From assembly GCF_014267175.1 (NCBI RefSeq), contig NZ_JACMTR010000002.1, positions 2,939,501 through 3,003,500 on the forward strand: a stretch of DNA of 64,000 nt, written 5' to 3'. The DNA comes from Pseudonocardia sp. C8 (lineage in GTDB: Bacteria; Actinomycetota; Actinomycetes; Mycobacteriales; Pseudonocardiaceae). The position numbers were made by a program, and so were the translations under genes. The notes under the pieces are model-generated. The model saw only the letters and a list, made by a program, of their open reading frames with translations. It ran no database searches and had not been told where the DNA came from. Shown piece after piece: positions 31,662 through 44,354 of the stretch; the stretch's first letter is position 1; the number at the start of each line of letters is the position of its first letter.

Positions 31662-32116
31662 CCCGGTCGGCACCGGACGTGAGTTCCGTTGCGGACGCGC
31701 CCCGGCTGCGCGACCGCCGCGAGCTGGTCGCCCAGCTCGACGCGCTGCACCGCTGGGACGGTGCCGGACCGACCGCCGAGTTCTACCGCGGCGCCGCCGC
31801 GGCGCTGAGCTGGCTGGCCGACGGTCGCCCGGCCCCGCTGTCCGGGAGCAGCCGTACCGGGCCCGTCACCGCGCCGGCCGTGGCTGCCGAGCTGGCCGAC
31901 GCCGACGACCTCATCCGGGCCGGCCGGCCGCGACGACGGCACTTCCTCATCGGGGTGGAGCACGCCCTGATGTGGGCAGGGCACGACACCGCCGTCCCCC
32001 CGCTGCCGGACGCGCCCGAGCCGCCACCCCCCGTCTCCTCCTGGGCCGGACCGGGCATCCCTGCCCCGGACACCGCCGGGGACCAGGACCCGGTCGGCTG
32101 CGTGACCCGACGGTGA
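31658..32116 (+). CDS. Hypothetical protein, 152 aa
   Basis: A GTG-started ORF overlapping the STAS gene. A helical region (LRDRRELVAQLDALHRWDGAGPTAEFYRGAAAALSWLADG, then RRRHFLIGVEHALMWAGHD) is followed by a Pro-rich tail. It resembles unnamed small proteins found beside actinobacterial GAF-ANTAR genes, but I recognise no family. The overlap implies co-expression with the STAS protein. Confidence 0.6.
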   Translation: MTRSAPDVSSVADAPRLRDRRELVAQLDALHRWDGAGPTAEFYRGAAAALSWLADGRPAPLSGSSRTGPVTAPAVAAELADADDLIRAGRPRRRHFLIGVEHALMWAGHDTAVPPLPDAPEPPPPVSSWAGPGIPAPDTAGDQDPVGCVTRR

Positions 32117-32177
32117 CCGCCTTCCCCGGCACCGCGAGCCACCGGTCGCACGCCGTCCCAGGGCACCGGCCGACCGG

Positions 32178-33860
<1,683 letters not shown>

Positions 33861-33887
33861 GGGGATGCTCCGCAGCTCGCAGTGGAG

Positions 33888-33913
33888 CCGGGCAGCAGGA
33901 CACGGCCGCCCGG
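33888..33913 (-). promoter_or_regulatory. Hairpin between leader ORF and ABC-F gene
   Basis: A 9-bp stem (33888-33896 with 33905-33913; one G-U pair) with an 8-nt loop lies on the transcribed strand between the leader stop and the ABC-F start. GC-rich competitors such as CCGCCGGGCGG overlap it, as expected for an attenuator with alternative folds. The regulatory role is inferred from layout only. Confidence 0.45.
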
Positions 33914-33961
33914 CGGGAACCGGAACGGCGAGCGCGTGAAGTCGATGCGAAGGCGCCGCCG

Positions 33962-34006
33962 TCAGCGGGCGGAGCGGACCTTCTGGGACCAGATGCCTCG
34001 TGCCAT
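33962..34006 (-). CDS. Leader peptide ORF of the ABC-F gene
   Basis: A 14-codon [17 protein letters not shown] then TGA, ends 101 nt before the ABC-F start. TACCGT lies 7 nt before its ATG and could be a -10 that yields a near-leaderless transcript. Short leader ORFs whose translating ribosome stalls under drug control many ABC-F genes. The basic, Trp-containing peptide is plausible, but no stalling motif is known to me. It is too short to be convincing without its context. Confidence 0.55.
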   Translation of the reverse strand: MARGIWSQKVRSAR

Positions 34007-34224
34007 GGCGCTCACGGTAACGACGCGGGCGCAGCGCATCATCCCGATTTCCGCGGCCGGCCGGCCCCGGAGGCGCCAGGTCCGCCGAATCCCGCCGACA
34101 TGTAGCCCCCGGCGCGAATCGTCGATCTCCGCCGGACCGTGGGCTGCATCTCGGCGGGGGTGTGCCGGACACGGACGTTCCGGACGCGGACCGGTGCGCC
34201 CGGGTTGCGCCCCCGGTCACCGCA

Positions 34225-35205
34225 TCACCCGACGGTCGCGGCCGGTTCGGCCGGCGCCCGGCGCCGCGACGGCGCCGACGCCGCGAGCACCCCGCCCACC
34301 ACGACCGCCCCCGCGAGCAGCTCGACGACCGAGGGCCGCTCCCCCAGCAGCACCATCGCCAGCGTCATCCCCACGACCGGCACGAGCAGCGAGTGCGGCG
34401 CGACCAGCCCCGCCGGGTAGCGGCGCATCAGCCCCGTCCAGATGCCCGCGGCGAGGACCGTGGCCACCACCGAGAGGTAGACGAGCGCCCCCAGCCCCGG
34501 CAGGCCGTCCCAGGTGACCATCGCCCCGACGGCCGCCCACCCGGCCCCCGGACCCTCGACCACGGCGGAGGCGGCCAGCAGCGGCACCGGCGGCACGACC
34601 GTCATCCACATCGTCAGGTGCAGCGGGTTCACCGTCGCCCCGTCCCACTGTGCGGATGCGCGTTCCGCCTGCGCTCCACGCTGGGCCGACGCGCGTTCCG
34701 CCTGCGCTCCACGCTGGGCGAGCCGGTTGCACAGGTTGCCCGCCGCCCACCCGAGCGCGCCGAGCAGGGTGAGCACCACGGGCAGCAGCGCCGCGCTCTG
34801 GGCCCGGGCCAGCGCGATCGTGGCGAGCCCGGCCACCGCGACCCCGATGCCCGCCCACTGCCGGCGGGTCACCTCCTCCCGCAGCAGGATCGCGCCCAGC
34901 ACGAGGGTGAACGGGCCGGACGCCTGCAGCACCAGCGACGCCAGCCCGGCCGGCATCCCCGCGTACATGGCGAGGAACAGAAACAGGAACTGCAGCGTCC
35001 CGAACCCGAGGCCGTAGCCGACCAGCCAGCGCAGCGGCACCCGCGGGCGCGGCACGAGCAGCACCGCCGGAACCGCGAGCACGAGCATCCGCAGGCCGGC
35101 GAGGAACACCGGCGGGAAGTACTCGAGTCCGACGTGGATCGCGATGAAGTTCGCGCCCCACAGCACGGCGACGACGACGGCGAGCAGGCGGTCCCGGACG
35201 GTCAC
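34225..35205 (-). CDS. EamA/DMT-family transporter
   Basis: A 326-residue protein with ten predicted helices in two EamA repeats ([23 protein letters not shown] and [18 protein letters not shown]). The family exports amino acids and metabolites. The cytosolic loop between the repeats contains an exact 11-residue duplication ([11 protein letters not shown] twice). It is divergent from a LysR gene, which is its likely regulator. The gene lies upstream of the ABC-F leader in the same direction. Confidence 0.88.
   Translation of the reverse strand: MTVRDRLLAVVVAVLWGANFIAIHVGLEYFPPVFLAGLRMLVLAVPAVLLVPRPRVPLRWLVGYGLGFGTLQFLFLFLAMYAGMPAGLASLVLQASGPFTLVLGAILLREEVTRRQWAGIGVAVAGLATIALARAQSAALLPVVLTLLGALGWAAGNLCNRLAQRGAQAERASAQRGAQAERASAQWDGATVNPLHLTMWMTVVPPVPLLAASAVVEGPGAGWAAVGAMVTWDGLPGLGALVYLSVVATVLAAGIWTGLMRRYPAGLVAPHSLLVPVVGMTLAMVLLGERPSVVELLAGAVVVGGVLAASAPSRRRAPAEPAATVG
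34655..34720. repeat. 33-bp in-frame tandem duplication inside the EamA gene
   Basis: Two copies of a 33-nt unit (34655-34687 and 34688-34720) differ at few positions. They encode [11 protein letters not shown] twice in the central loop of the transporter. The unit length keeps frame, so the gene is not disrupted. Confidence 0.85.
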
Positions 35206-35264
35206 GGCACCGACCCTGTCGCACCGCGGACACTGCAGTCCAGCGACATGAACTGAAACGATGT

Positions 35265-35279
35265 TGTAGCGTTCCTACA
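35265..35279. promoter_or_regulatory. Candidate LysR operator overlapping the lysR start
   Basis: TGTAG-N5-CTACA is a perfect dyad in the 73-nt gap between the divergent EamA and LysR genes, and it ends on the A of the LysR ATG. Sites of T-N11-A type in divergent gaps are the classical LysR targets. Its position would allow autoregulation. Confidence 0.5.
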
Positions 35280-36196
35280 TGGATGTGCGCCGCCTGCGGA
35301 TCCTGCGCGAGCTCGCCGACCGCGGCTCGGTCACCGCCGTCGCCGCGGCACTCAACTACACGCCGTCGGCGGTGTCCCAGCAGCTCAAGGCGCTGTCCCG
35401 GGAGGCGGGCATCGCCCTGACCGTCCCGGACGGCCGCGGGCTGCGGCTGACCGAGGCAGGCGCCGCCGTCGTCGCCGGGGCGGAGGAGGTCCTCGCCGCG
35501 CTGGGCCGGCTGGAGGAGACCGTCACCGGGCTGCGCGATCAGCCACTCGGGACTGTCCGGGTGGTGCTGTTCCCGTCCGCGGCGCGGCTGCTGCTGCCCG
35601 GCCTGCTGCGCCGCGCCGGCCGGCACGACGGCCTGGTCCTGTCCTGCCGGGATCTGGACCTGCGCCCCGACGAGGTGCCGGTGGCCGCGGCGGAGGCCGA
35701 CGTCGTCGTCACCCACCACGACGAGCGGCTCGACCCGTTCGGCGGCGGACGGCTGCGGGTGCACCCGCTGCTGCGCGAGCCGCTCGACGTGGTCCTCCCG
35801 CCCGCGCACCCGCTGGCCACCCGCACGGCGCTGCGCCTGACCGACCTGGTCGACGAGGACTGGATCTCGGTCGGGGTCGGGTGGCCGGTCGACGACGTGC
35901 TGAACTCCCTCGCGCTGGTCACCGGCACGACACCGCGGGTCGTCCAGCGGATCAACGACTTCTCGGTCACCGAGGAGCTCGTCGCCGACGGCCACGGCGT
36001 CGCCCTGCTCCCCCGCTACTCCACCGACCACCGTGACGGCACACGCCTCGCGCTGCGCCCGCTGGCCGGCGTGCACGCGGCCCGGCTGGTGCACGCCGTC
36101 GCCCGCCCGGAGGCAGCCGAGCGCCCGGCCGTGCGGCTGGTGCTCGACGAGCTCGCGGCCGAGGCCGACGCCGTGCGGCTCAGAACATCCGGGTGA
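35279..36196 (+). CDS. LysR-family transcriptional regulator
   Basis: A 305-residue regulator. The N-terminal winged HTH is MDVRRLRILRELADRGSVTAVAAALNYTPSAVSQQLKAL. The C-terminal periplasmic-binding-like effector domain (about 90-300) starts at TVRVVLFPSAARLLLPGL. It is divergent from the EamA exporter, which it probably controls. No ribosome-binding site precedes the ATG, and an operator-like dyad abuts it. The last 17 nt overlap the convergent NlpC/P60 gene tail to tail. Confidence 0.9.
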   Translation: MDVRRLRILRELADRGSVTAVAAALNYTPSAVSQQLKALSREAGIALTVPDGRGLRLTEAGAAVVAGAEEVLAALGRLEETVTGLRDQPLGTVRVVLFPSAARLLLPGLLRRAGRHDGLVLSCRDLDLRPDEVPVAAAEADVVVTHHDERLDPFGGGRLRVHPLLREPLDVVLPPAHPLATRTALRLTDLVDEDWISVGVGWPVDDVLNSLALVTGTTPRVVQRINDFSVTEELVADGHGVALLPRYSTDHRDGTRLALRPLAGVHAARLVHAVARPEAAERPAVRLVLDELAAEADAVRLRTSG

Positions 36197-37574
36197 CCTT
36201 GTTCAGGCCGTCGTAGCGCACCGGGGTGATCCGCACCCGCGCCCCGGAGTACGGCGCCTCGATCATCATCCCGTCGCCCAGGTACATGGCGATGTGGTGG
36301 GTCCGGCCGTCCTCGGCCCAGGACAGCATGTCGCCGCGGCGCATCTCGTCGATCGGCACGAGCTCACCGGAGTTCGCCTGGTTGCCGCTGTAGCGGGGCA
36401 GGTCCACGCCGACCCCGGCGAACGCGTACTGCATCAGCCCGGAGCAGTCGAAGCCGACCTTGCGGTAGTCACCGTGCTCGTCGGCGACCCCGCCGTCCCG
36501 GATCCCCCGGGTCGGGCCGCGGGAGTTCCCGCCGCCCCACGCGTAGATGACGCCGAGCTGGGCCGTCGCGCGGTCGATCACGGTCTCGATCGCGGCCGAG
36601 CCGGACCGGCGGGGCGCCGGCGCCGGCGACGGCCCGTCCTGCTGGCTCTCCCGGGCGCGCGACCGCTCCTCGCGCTGCACCCGGGCGCGGGCCTCCGCGC
36701 GGGCCCGCTCCTCGGCCGCGGCGCGCAGGCGCTCCTGCTCGGCACGCCAGGCCTCGAACCGCTGGCGCTGGGCCCGCAGCCCGGCGTCGGCGTTCTCCGC
36801 CGCGTCCAGCCGGCCCTGGACCTGCGCCCGCTCGGCCCGGACGGCGTCCAGCCGGGCCTGCTGCGCGTCCGCCGCGGCCGCGGCGGCGTCCAGCTCGCGC
36901 TCCGCGGCGGCCGAGGCCTGCTCGGCGGCCTCCCGGCGCCGGTCGGCCTCCTCCTGCGCGGCCCGGGCCAGCGAGTCCGCGTTGGCCTGCGCGATCCGCG
37001 CCTGCTGCAGCCGTTCCAGCACCGCGGCCTGGTCCTCGCTCAACGCGTCGGTCAGCCGGGCCCGGTCGACGAGGTCCTGCGGGTCGGTCGCCCGGGACAG
37101 CAGCCCGAGCGGGCCGAGGTCGAGGCCGTGCGTGTAGACGTCGCCGACGAACGCGTCGAGCCGGGTCCGGGCCTCGTCGACGGCGCGGCCGGCCTCCTCG
37201 GTGGCCTGCCGCGCGGAGAACGCCCGGGCCGCGGCCGCGTCCGCCTCCCGCCCGGCCGCGTCCGCGGTGTCGCGGGCCGCGAGGGCCTCCTCGTTGCGGG
37301 CCGCGACGGCGAACTGCAGCTTTTCGACCTCGGCGTCCAGCTCCGCGAGCCGGCCGGTGAGCCGGCCGACCTCGCCGGCGCGTTCCTGCACGGTCCGGCG
37401 GCTCTGGTCGAGCTCGTCGTCGCCGGGGTTCGGCGGCGGGGGCGGCGCGGGCTGGGCCGGCGCGGTACCGGCCGCCGGCGCGACGGCGGCGGCGCCCACG
37501 GCAGGCGTGGCGAGCAGCACGGCCCCCAGGACCGCCAGCACGCCGATCGCCGTCGGCACGCGCCTGGACGTCAC
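36180..37574 (-). CDS. Secreted NlpC/P60 peptidoglycan endopeptidase (RipA-like)
   Basis: A 464-residue protein. The N-terminal signal sequence (PTAIGVLAVLGAVLLATPAVGAAA) is followed by a Pro linker, a long Ala/Glu/Arg-rich coiled coil (about 55-325) and a C-terminal NlpC/P60 domain. Catalytic Cys is about residue 377 (GFDCSGLMQYAF), with His in THHIAMYLGDG. RipA-type enzymes cut stem peptides during cell separation, and the coiled coil normally shields the active site. The GTG start follows GGGAGG. Adjacency to aconitase matches the mycobacterial acn-ripA order. Confidence 0.92.
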   Translation of the reverse strand: MTSRRVPTAIGVLAVLGAVLLATPAVGAAAVAPAAGTAPAQPAPPPPPNPGDDELDQSRRTVQERAGEVGRLTGRLAELDAEVEKLQFAVAARNEEALAARDTADAAGREADAAAARAFSARQATEEAGRAVDEARTRLDAFVGDVYTHGLDLGPLGLLSRATDPQDLVDRARLTDALSEDQAAVLERLQQARIAQANADSLARAAQEEADRRREAAEQASAAAERELDAAAAAADAQQARLDAVRAERAQVQGRLDAAENADAGLRAQRQRFEAWRAEQERLRAAAEERARAEARARVQREERSRARESQQDGPSPAPAPRRSGSAAIETVIDRATAQLGVIYAWGGGNSRGPTRGIRDGGVADEHGDYRKVGFDCSGLMQYAFAGVGVDLPRYSGNQANSGELVPIDEMRRGDMLSWAEDGRTHHIAMYLGDGMMIEAPYSGARVRITPVRYDGLNKVTRMF

Positions 37575-37877
37575 TCGTGGGCCTCCCGGGGAGCGGAACG
37601 GCGAGCGGGGGTCTCGCGCAGCTTGCCACTCCCGTCACGTCCGCACCGTGCGACACACCGGACGCACCCCGAGGTCCGCCGCTCGGGCGACGCGACCGGC
37701 ACCACACCCACCTCGCGCGACTTATAGGACAGGCGTACTATTTGGGCGCGAGGGTCCACGCTGCCGCGGACGGAGCGGTGCGCAAGACTCCCGAGAGACG
37801 CCGGTGAGCCCACCCGAACGGCGAGCGCTCACCGACCCGGACGAGACACACGCCCACCACCACGGGAGGACCATCAA
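37575..37877. promoter_or_regulatory. Divergent intergenic region between NlpC/P60 and aconitase genes
   Basis: This gap of 303 nt has no convincing ORF. The only AT-rich part, about 37721-37744, contains CTTATAGGAC and GTACTATTT. It offers a -10-like TACTAT (37736-37741) towards aconitase and a TATAAG on the other strand towards the hydrolase, but no clear -35. Both genes probably have their promoters here. I looked for a c-di-AMP (ydaO) riboswitch before the hydrolase and did not find its conserved core. Confidence 0.35.
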
Positions 37878-40688
<2,811 letters not shown>

Positions 40689-40705
40689 CGCGCCACCACC
40701 ACGGA

Positions 40706-40740
40706 CGGAGCCCGTCGCCCCGCGCAGGGGTGGCGGGCTC
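40706..40740 (+). terminator. Hairpin terminator after acnA
   Basis: A 15-bp stem (40706-40720 with 40726-40740; two G-U pairs) with a 5-nt loop lies 17 nt after the aconitase stop and before the convergent IclR gene. There is no T-run, but the stem is exceptionally strong, and the site suits a bidirectional terminator. Confidence 0.75.
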
Positions 40741-40760
40741 CGCCTCGTTCACACCCGCGT

Positions 40761-41513
40761 TCACACCGGGGCGCCGAGCTCCCGGGAGATCCGGCGGGCC
40801 GCATCCGCGGCGGCCCGCCCGTGGTCGTCGAACACGGCCTCGGTCATCCGCACGGTCGGGCCGGACACCGACAGGGCCCCGACCGGACGGGCGTCGGCGC
40901 CGAGGATCGCCGCGCCGACCGCGGCGATGCCGTCGCTGAGCCCTTCCGGGTTGACCGACCAGCCGCGGGCCCGGACCTCGGCGAGCCGCGCCCGCAACGC
41001 GTCCGGATCGGTGACCGTCCACCGGGTGCGCTCCTCGAGGGACCCGCCGGCCAGGTAGGCGTCGACCACGGGGGCGGGACAGGCCGCCAGGTAGGCCTGG
41101 CCGGTGGCCGAGGCGTTGAGCGGGATCCGGTGCCCGAGCGGCAGGAACGCGCGCAGGCTGTGCGCGGTGTCGAGCCGCTCGATCAGCACCAGCTCGCGGC
41201 CGTCCGGGGCCGCGAGGTGGATCGTCTCCCCCGTGGCGAGCTGCAGCTCGTGCAGCACCGGCAGCGCGCGCCCGCGCAGCTCACCGGCGTCGCGCGCCTG
41301 GTTGCCGACCGCGAACGCGCGGTAGGTCAGCCGCCACCGCGACACCTCGTCCACCCGGCACCAGCCGACCTCGGCCAGCGTCAGCAGGGTCCGCTGCACG
41401 GTGCTCTTCGGCAGCCCGACGGCCCGGGCGAGCTCGGACAGCCCGATCGGCTGCCGCTCCCCCACGGCCTCCAGCACCCGGATCGCCGAGACCACGCTGT
41501 TCGTCGCCGCCAT
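40761..41513 (-). CDS. IclR-family regulator of the malonate genes
   Basis: A 250-residue regulator. The N-terminal winged HTH is GLSELARAVGLPKSTVQRTLLTLAEVG. The C-terminal GAF-like effector domain has LNASATGQAYLAACPAPVV and GLSDGIAAVGAAILGADARPVGALSVSG. It is divergent from matC-matB, whose expression it probably controls with malonate or malonyl-CoA as effector. Start, length and fold are ordinary. Confidence 0.9.
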   Translation of the reverse strand: MAATNSVVSAIRVLEAVGERQPIGLSELARAVGLPKSTVQRTLLTLAEVGWCRVDEVSRWRLTYRAFAVGNQARDAGELRGRALPVLHELQLATGETIHLAAPDGRELVLIERLDTAHSLRAFLPLGHRIPLNASATGQAYLAACPAPVVDAYLAGGSLEERTRWTVTDPDALRARLAEVRARGWSVNPEGLSDGIAAVGAAILGADARPVGALSVSGPTVRMTEAVFDDHGRAAADAARRISRELGAPV

Positions 41514-41554
41514 GTGCTTGACCCCTCACGTACGGGTGACCTAACATCCGCGTC

Positions 41555-41591
41555 GGTCCATGGAATGAACCACTGTGCCATTGTGTGGACC
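41555..41591. promoter_or_regulatory. Candidate IclR operator in the iclR-matC gap
   Basis: GGTCCA (41555-41560) and TGGACC (41586-41591) form a dyad enclosing TGGAATGAACCA and further TGTG/CCA half-sites, all within the 113-nt divergent gap. IclR dimers often bind such imperfect dyads near the -10/-35 of the divergent operon. No clear promoter hexamers are seen. Confidence 0.35.
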
Positions 41592-41626
41592 GATTCGACA
41601 AGGTAGCGACCAACGGGGGTACGCAC

Positions 41627-42907
41627 GTGGCGGTCCAGACCATCGCGCTGGTGGTGTTCGCGGCGGTGTTCGTGATCGCCGAGGTCCGGCGGTCGCACAT
41701 CGGCATCGTGATGTTCGCGGCCGCGTCCGGGATCGGGCTGCTGGTGGCCGGGCTCGCCCTCGACGACATCGTCGCCGGGTTCCCGATCGACATCCTGATC
41801 CTGCTGGTCGGCGTCACGTACTTCTTCGGGATCGCCAAGGCCAACGGCACGATCGGGCGCCTCGTCGACCGTGCGCTGCTGCTCACCGGGGACCGCACCG
41901 GGGCGCTGCCGCTGACCTTCTTCGCGCTCACCGGCGTGATCTCGGCGATGGGCTCCCCGCTGGGCGGCCTGGTGATGGCCCCGATCGGGATGTCCGTGGC
42001 GCACCGGCGCGGGATCGACCCGATGCTCATGGGCCTCGCGATCGGGACCGGGTTGTCCGCGGGCGGCTTCGCGCCGACGTCGCTGTTCGGGATCGTCACC
42101 TGGGGCACCGCCGCGTCGGCCGGGGTCCCGCTGAACCCGCTCACGCTGTTCGCGGTCGCGATCGTCGCCAACCTGGTGCTGCTGGGCGCCGCCCACCTGC
42201 TGTTCGGTGCCCGCCGCCGGGTCCGCGTCGCCGCCGGGAGCGTTCCGCCCGTCGAGGACGACGACGTGCCGGCCGGGCGCGACCCGTTCAGCCCGATCCA
42301 CCTGATCACCGTGCTCGCGATGCTCGGCCTGGTCGCCGCGGTGGTGGTGCTGGCCGTCGTCGGCAACGAGCCCGACGTCGGTGTGCTCGCGTTCGCGTTC
42401 GGTGCTGCGCTGACCCTGATCGACCCCGCGAACGGCCGCGGTGCGCTCAAGGAGATCGACTGGTCGACGGTGCTGCTCGTCGGCGGGATCATCACCTACG
42501 TCGGCGTGCTGCAGGAGATCGGTGCCGTCGACCTGCTCGGCGACCTCGCCGCCCGGCTCACCGTCCCGCTGCTCGCCGCCCTGGTGATCTGCGCCGTCTG
42601 CGGGCTGGTGTCGGCGTTCGCCTCGACCACCGGGATCCTCGCCGCCCTGGTCCCGCTCGCCATCCCGCTGGTGCAGCAGGGCGGTGTGCCGGGCTGGGCG
42701 CTGATCTGCGCGCTCGGGGTCTGCTCGTCCCTGGTGGACGTCTCCCCGTTCTCGACGGTCGGGGCGACCCTGGTCGCGACCACCGTCGACCCCGACCAGC
42801 GTCCGCGGATGACCGCGCTGCTGACCCGCTGGGGCCTGTCCATGGTGGTGCTCGGCCCGCTCGCGCTGGTCGGCACACTGGTGCTCCCCGCACTCGCCGT
42901 CCAGTGA
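41627..42907 (+). CDS. matC: MatC-type malonate/dicarboxylate carrier
   Basis: A 426-residue membrane protein with about twelve helices of the MatC/SLC13-like ion-transporter superfamily. Typical segments are GSPLGGLVMAPIGMSVAHRRG, GLSAGGFAPTSLFGIV and SAFASTTGILAALVPLAIPL. It lies 38 nt before matB, so malonate uptake is the best-supported function. I start at the GTG at 41627 behind GGGGGT; a GTG at 41585 gives a longer N-terminus. A 14-bp tandem duplication spans its stop codon. Confidence 0.83.
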   Translation: MAVQTIALVVFAAVFVIAEVRRSHIGIVMFAAASGIGLLVAGLALDDIVAGFPIDILILLVGVTYFFGIAKANGTIGRLVDRALLLTGDRTGALPLTFFALTGVISAMGSPLGGLVMAPIGMSVAHRRGIDPMLMGLAIGTGLSAGGFAPTSLFGIVTWGTAASAGVPLNPLTLFAVAIVANLVLLGAAHLLFGARRRVRVAAGSVPPVEDDDVPAGRDPFSPIHLITVLAMLGLVAAVVVLAVVGNEPDVGVLAFAFGAALTLIDPANGRGALKEIDWSTVLLVGGIITYVGVLQEIGAVDLLGDLAARLTVPLLAALVICAVCGLVSAFASTTGILAALVPLAIPLVQQGGVPGWALICALGVCSSLVDVSPFSTVGATLVATTVDPDQRPRMTALLTRWGLSMVVLGPLALVGTLVLPALAVQ

Positions 42908-42945
42908 GACCGCCCAGTGAGACCGCCCAGAACCGGAGACCGACG

Positions 42946-44337
42946 TTGATCCTCACCTCCCTCACGTCCGCGGAGGACCTCGACCGCGCCGTCGCCGTCG
43001 GCGACGACGTGCTGTCCCGCGCCGACCTCGTCGAGCGCGCCGGGCGGTTCGCCGCCGGCCTCCCGGACGACGGCCCGGTCGCGGTGCACGCGACGGCGTC
43101 GATCGACACGATCGTCGCCGTCACCGGCTGCCTGCTGGCCGGGGTGCCCGTGGTGCCGGTGCCGCCGGACGCCGGCCCCGCCGAGCGCGGGCACGTGCTG
43201 CGCGACTCGGGCGCGACCGCGTGGGCGGGCGACCGCCCGGACGGGGCCGAAGTCGCGGCGCTCCCGCCGGTCCGCCCCGCCGCGAGCGCCGCCGCACCGA
43301 GGGAAGTCGACCCCGAACAGACCGCGATGCTGCTCTACACCTCGGGGACCACCGGTGCGCCGAAGGGGGCGCAGCTGTCCGGGCGGGCGATCGCGTCCGG
43401 CCTGGACGCCCTGTTCGAGGTGTGGGACTGGACGCCCGGCGACACCGTCGCGCACGGGCTGCCGCTGTTCCACGTGCACGGGCTGATCCTCGGCGTGCTC
43501 GGCTCGCTGCGGCGCGGGTCGCGGGTGGTGCACACGGTCAAGCCGCAGCCCGCCCGGTACGCGGCGGCCGGCGCGAGCATGTACTTCGCCGTGCCGACGG
43601 TCTGGAACCGGATCGCCGACGACCCCACCTCGGCGCGGGCGCTCGGATCGGCCCGGCTGCTGGTGTCGGGCAGCGCGCCGCTGCCGGCGTCGCTGTTCGA
43701 GCGGATCGCCGGGCTCACCGGACAGGCACCGGTCGAGCGGTACGGGATGACCGAGACCATGATCACCCTGAGCGCGCGGGCGGCCGGGGAACGGCGCGCG
43801 GGCTGGGTCGGCCTGCCGGTCCCGGGCGCGGAGACCCGCCTGGTGCCGGCCGGCGACGGCGAGACCGGGGAGGTTCCCGGCGACGGCGAGACCGTCGGCC
43901 GGCTCGAGGTGCGCGGGCCGATGCTGTTCAGCGGCTACCTCAACCGGCCCGACGCCGACGCCGAGTGCCGGGCCGGCGACGGCTGGTTCCGCACCGGTGA
44001 CCTCGCCGTCCGCGACGCCGGCGGGTTCCACCGGATCGTCGGCCGCGAGTCCACCGATCTCATCAAGTCCGGTGGCTACCGGATCGGCTCGGGCGAGATC
44101 GAGGCGGTGCTGCTCGACCACCCGTCGGTCTCCGAGGTCGCCGTCGTGGGGCTGCCCGACCCGGACCTGGGCCAGAAGATCGTCGCGTTCGTCGTGGGCG
44201 ACGGCGACGGCCAGGCCCTCGTCGACCACGTCGCGTCCCAGCTGTCCTGGCACAAGCGCCCGCGCGAGGTCGTGTTCGTGGACGCGCTGCCGCGCAACCC
44301 GATGGGCAAGGTGCAGAAGAAGCTGCTCGGACGCTGA
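42946..44337 (+). CDS. matB: Malonyl-CoA synthetase (MatB)
   Basis: A 463-residue ANL-superfamily ligase that forms malonyl-CoA from malonate, ATP and CoA. The P-loop is LLYTSGTTGAPKGAQLS; A5 is VERYGMTETMI; A7/A8 are WFRTGDLAVRDAGGFHRIVGR and STDLIKSGGYRIGSGEIE; the acylation Lys is in PRNPMGKVQKK. The string FHVHGLILGVLGSLRRGS closely resembles Streptomyces MatB. No malonyl-CoA decarboxylase (MatA) is present, so the product may feed fatty-acid or polyketide synthesis. The TTG at 42946 behind GGAG is likely; a GTG at 42904 overlapping the matC stop is possible. Confidence 0.9.
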   Translation: MILTSLTSAEDLDRAVAVGDDVLSRADLVERAGRFAAGLPDDGPVAVHATASIDTIVAVTGCLLAGVPVVPVPPDAGPAERGHVLRDSGATAWAGDRPDGAEVAALPPVRPAASAAAPREVDPEQTAMLLYTSGTTGAPKGAQLSGRAIASGLDALFEVWDWTPGDTVAHGLPLFHVHGLILGVLGSLRRGSRVVHTVKPQPARYAAAGASMYFAVPTVWNRIADDPTSARALGSARLLVSGSAPLPASLFERIAGLTGQAPVERYGMTETMITLSARAAGERRAGWVGLPVPGAETRLVPAGDGETGEVPGDGETVGRLEVRGPMLFSGYLNRPDADAECRAGDGWFRTGDLAVRDAGGFHRIVGRESTDLIKSGGYRIGSGEIEAVLLDHPSVSEVAVVGLPDPDLGQKIVAFVVGDGDGQALVDHVASQLSWHKRPREVVFVDALPRNPMGKVQKKLLGR

Positions 44338-44354
44338 GCCACGGAGGGAGCAAC

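Noticed and set aside
37575..37877. c-di-AMP (ydaO) riboswitch before the RipA-like gene
   Set aside because: Expected from other actinobacterial resuscitation and NlpC genes, but the conserved core stems were not found in the 303-nt gap.
42904..42945. GTG at 42904 as the matB start
   Set aside because: It would couple to the matC stop, but the added 14 residues are Arg/Pro-rich and lie in the duplicated 14-bp unit; the TTG behind GGAG is preferred, with moderate certainty.
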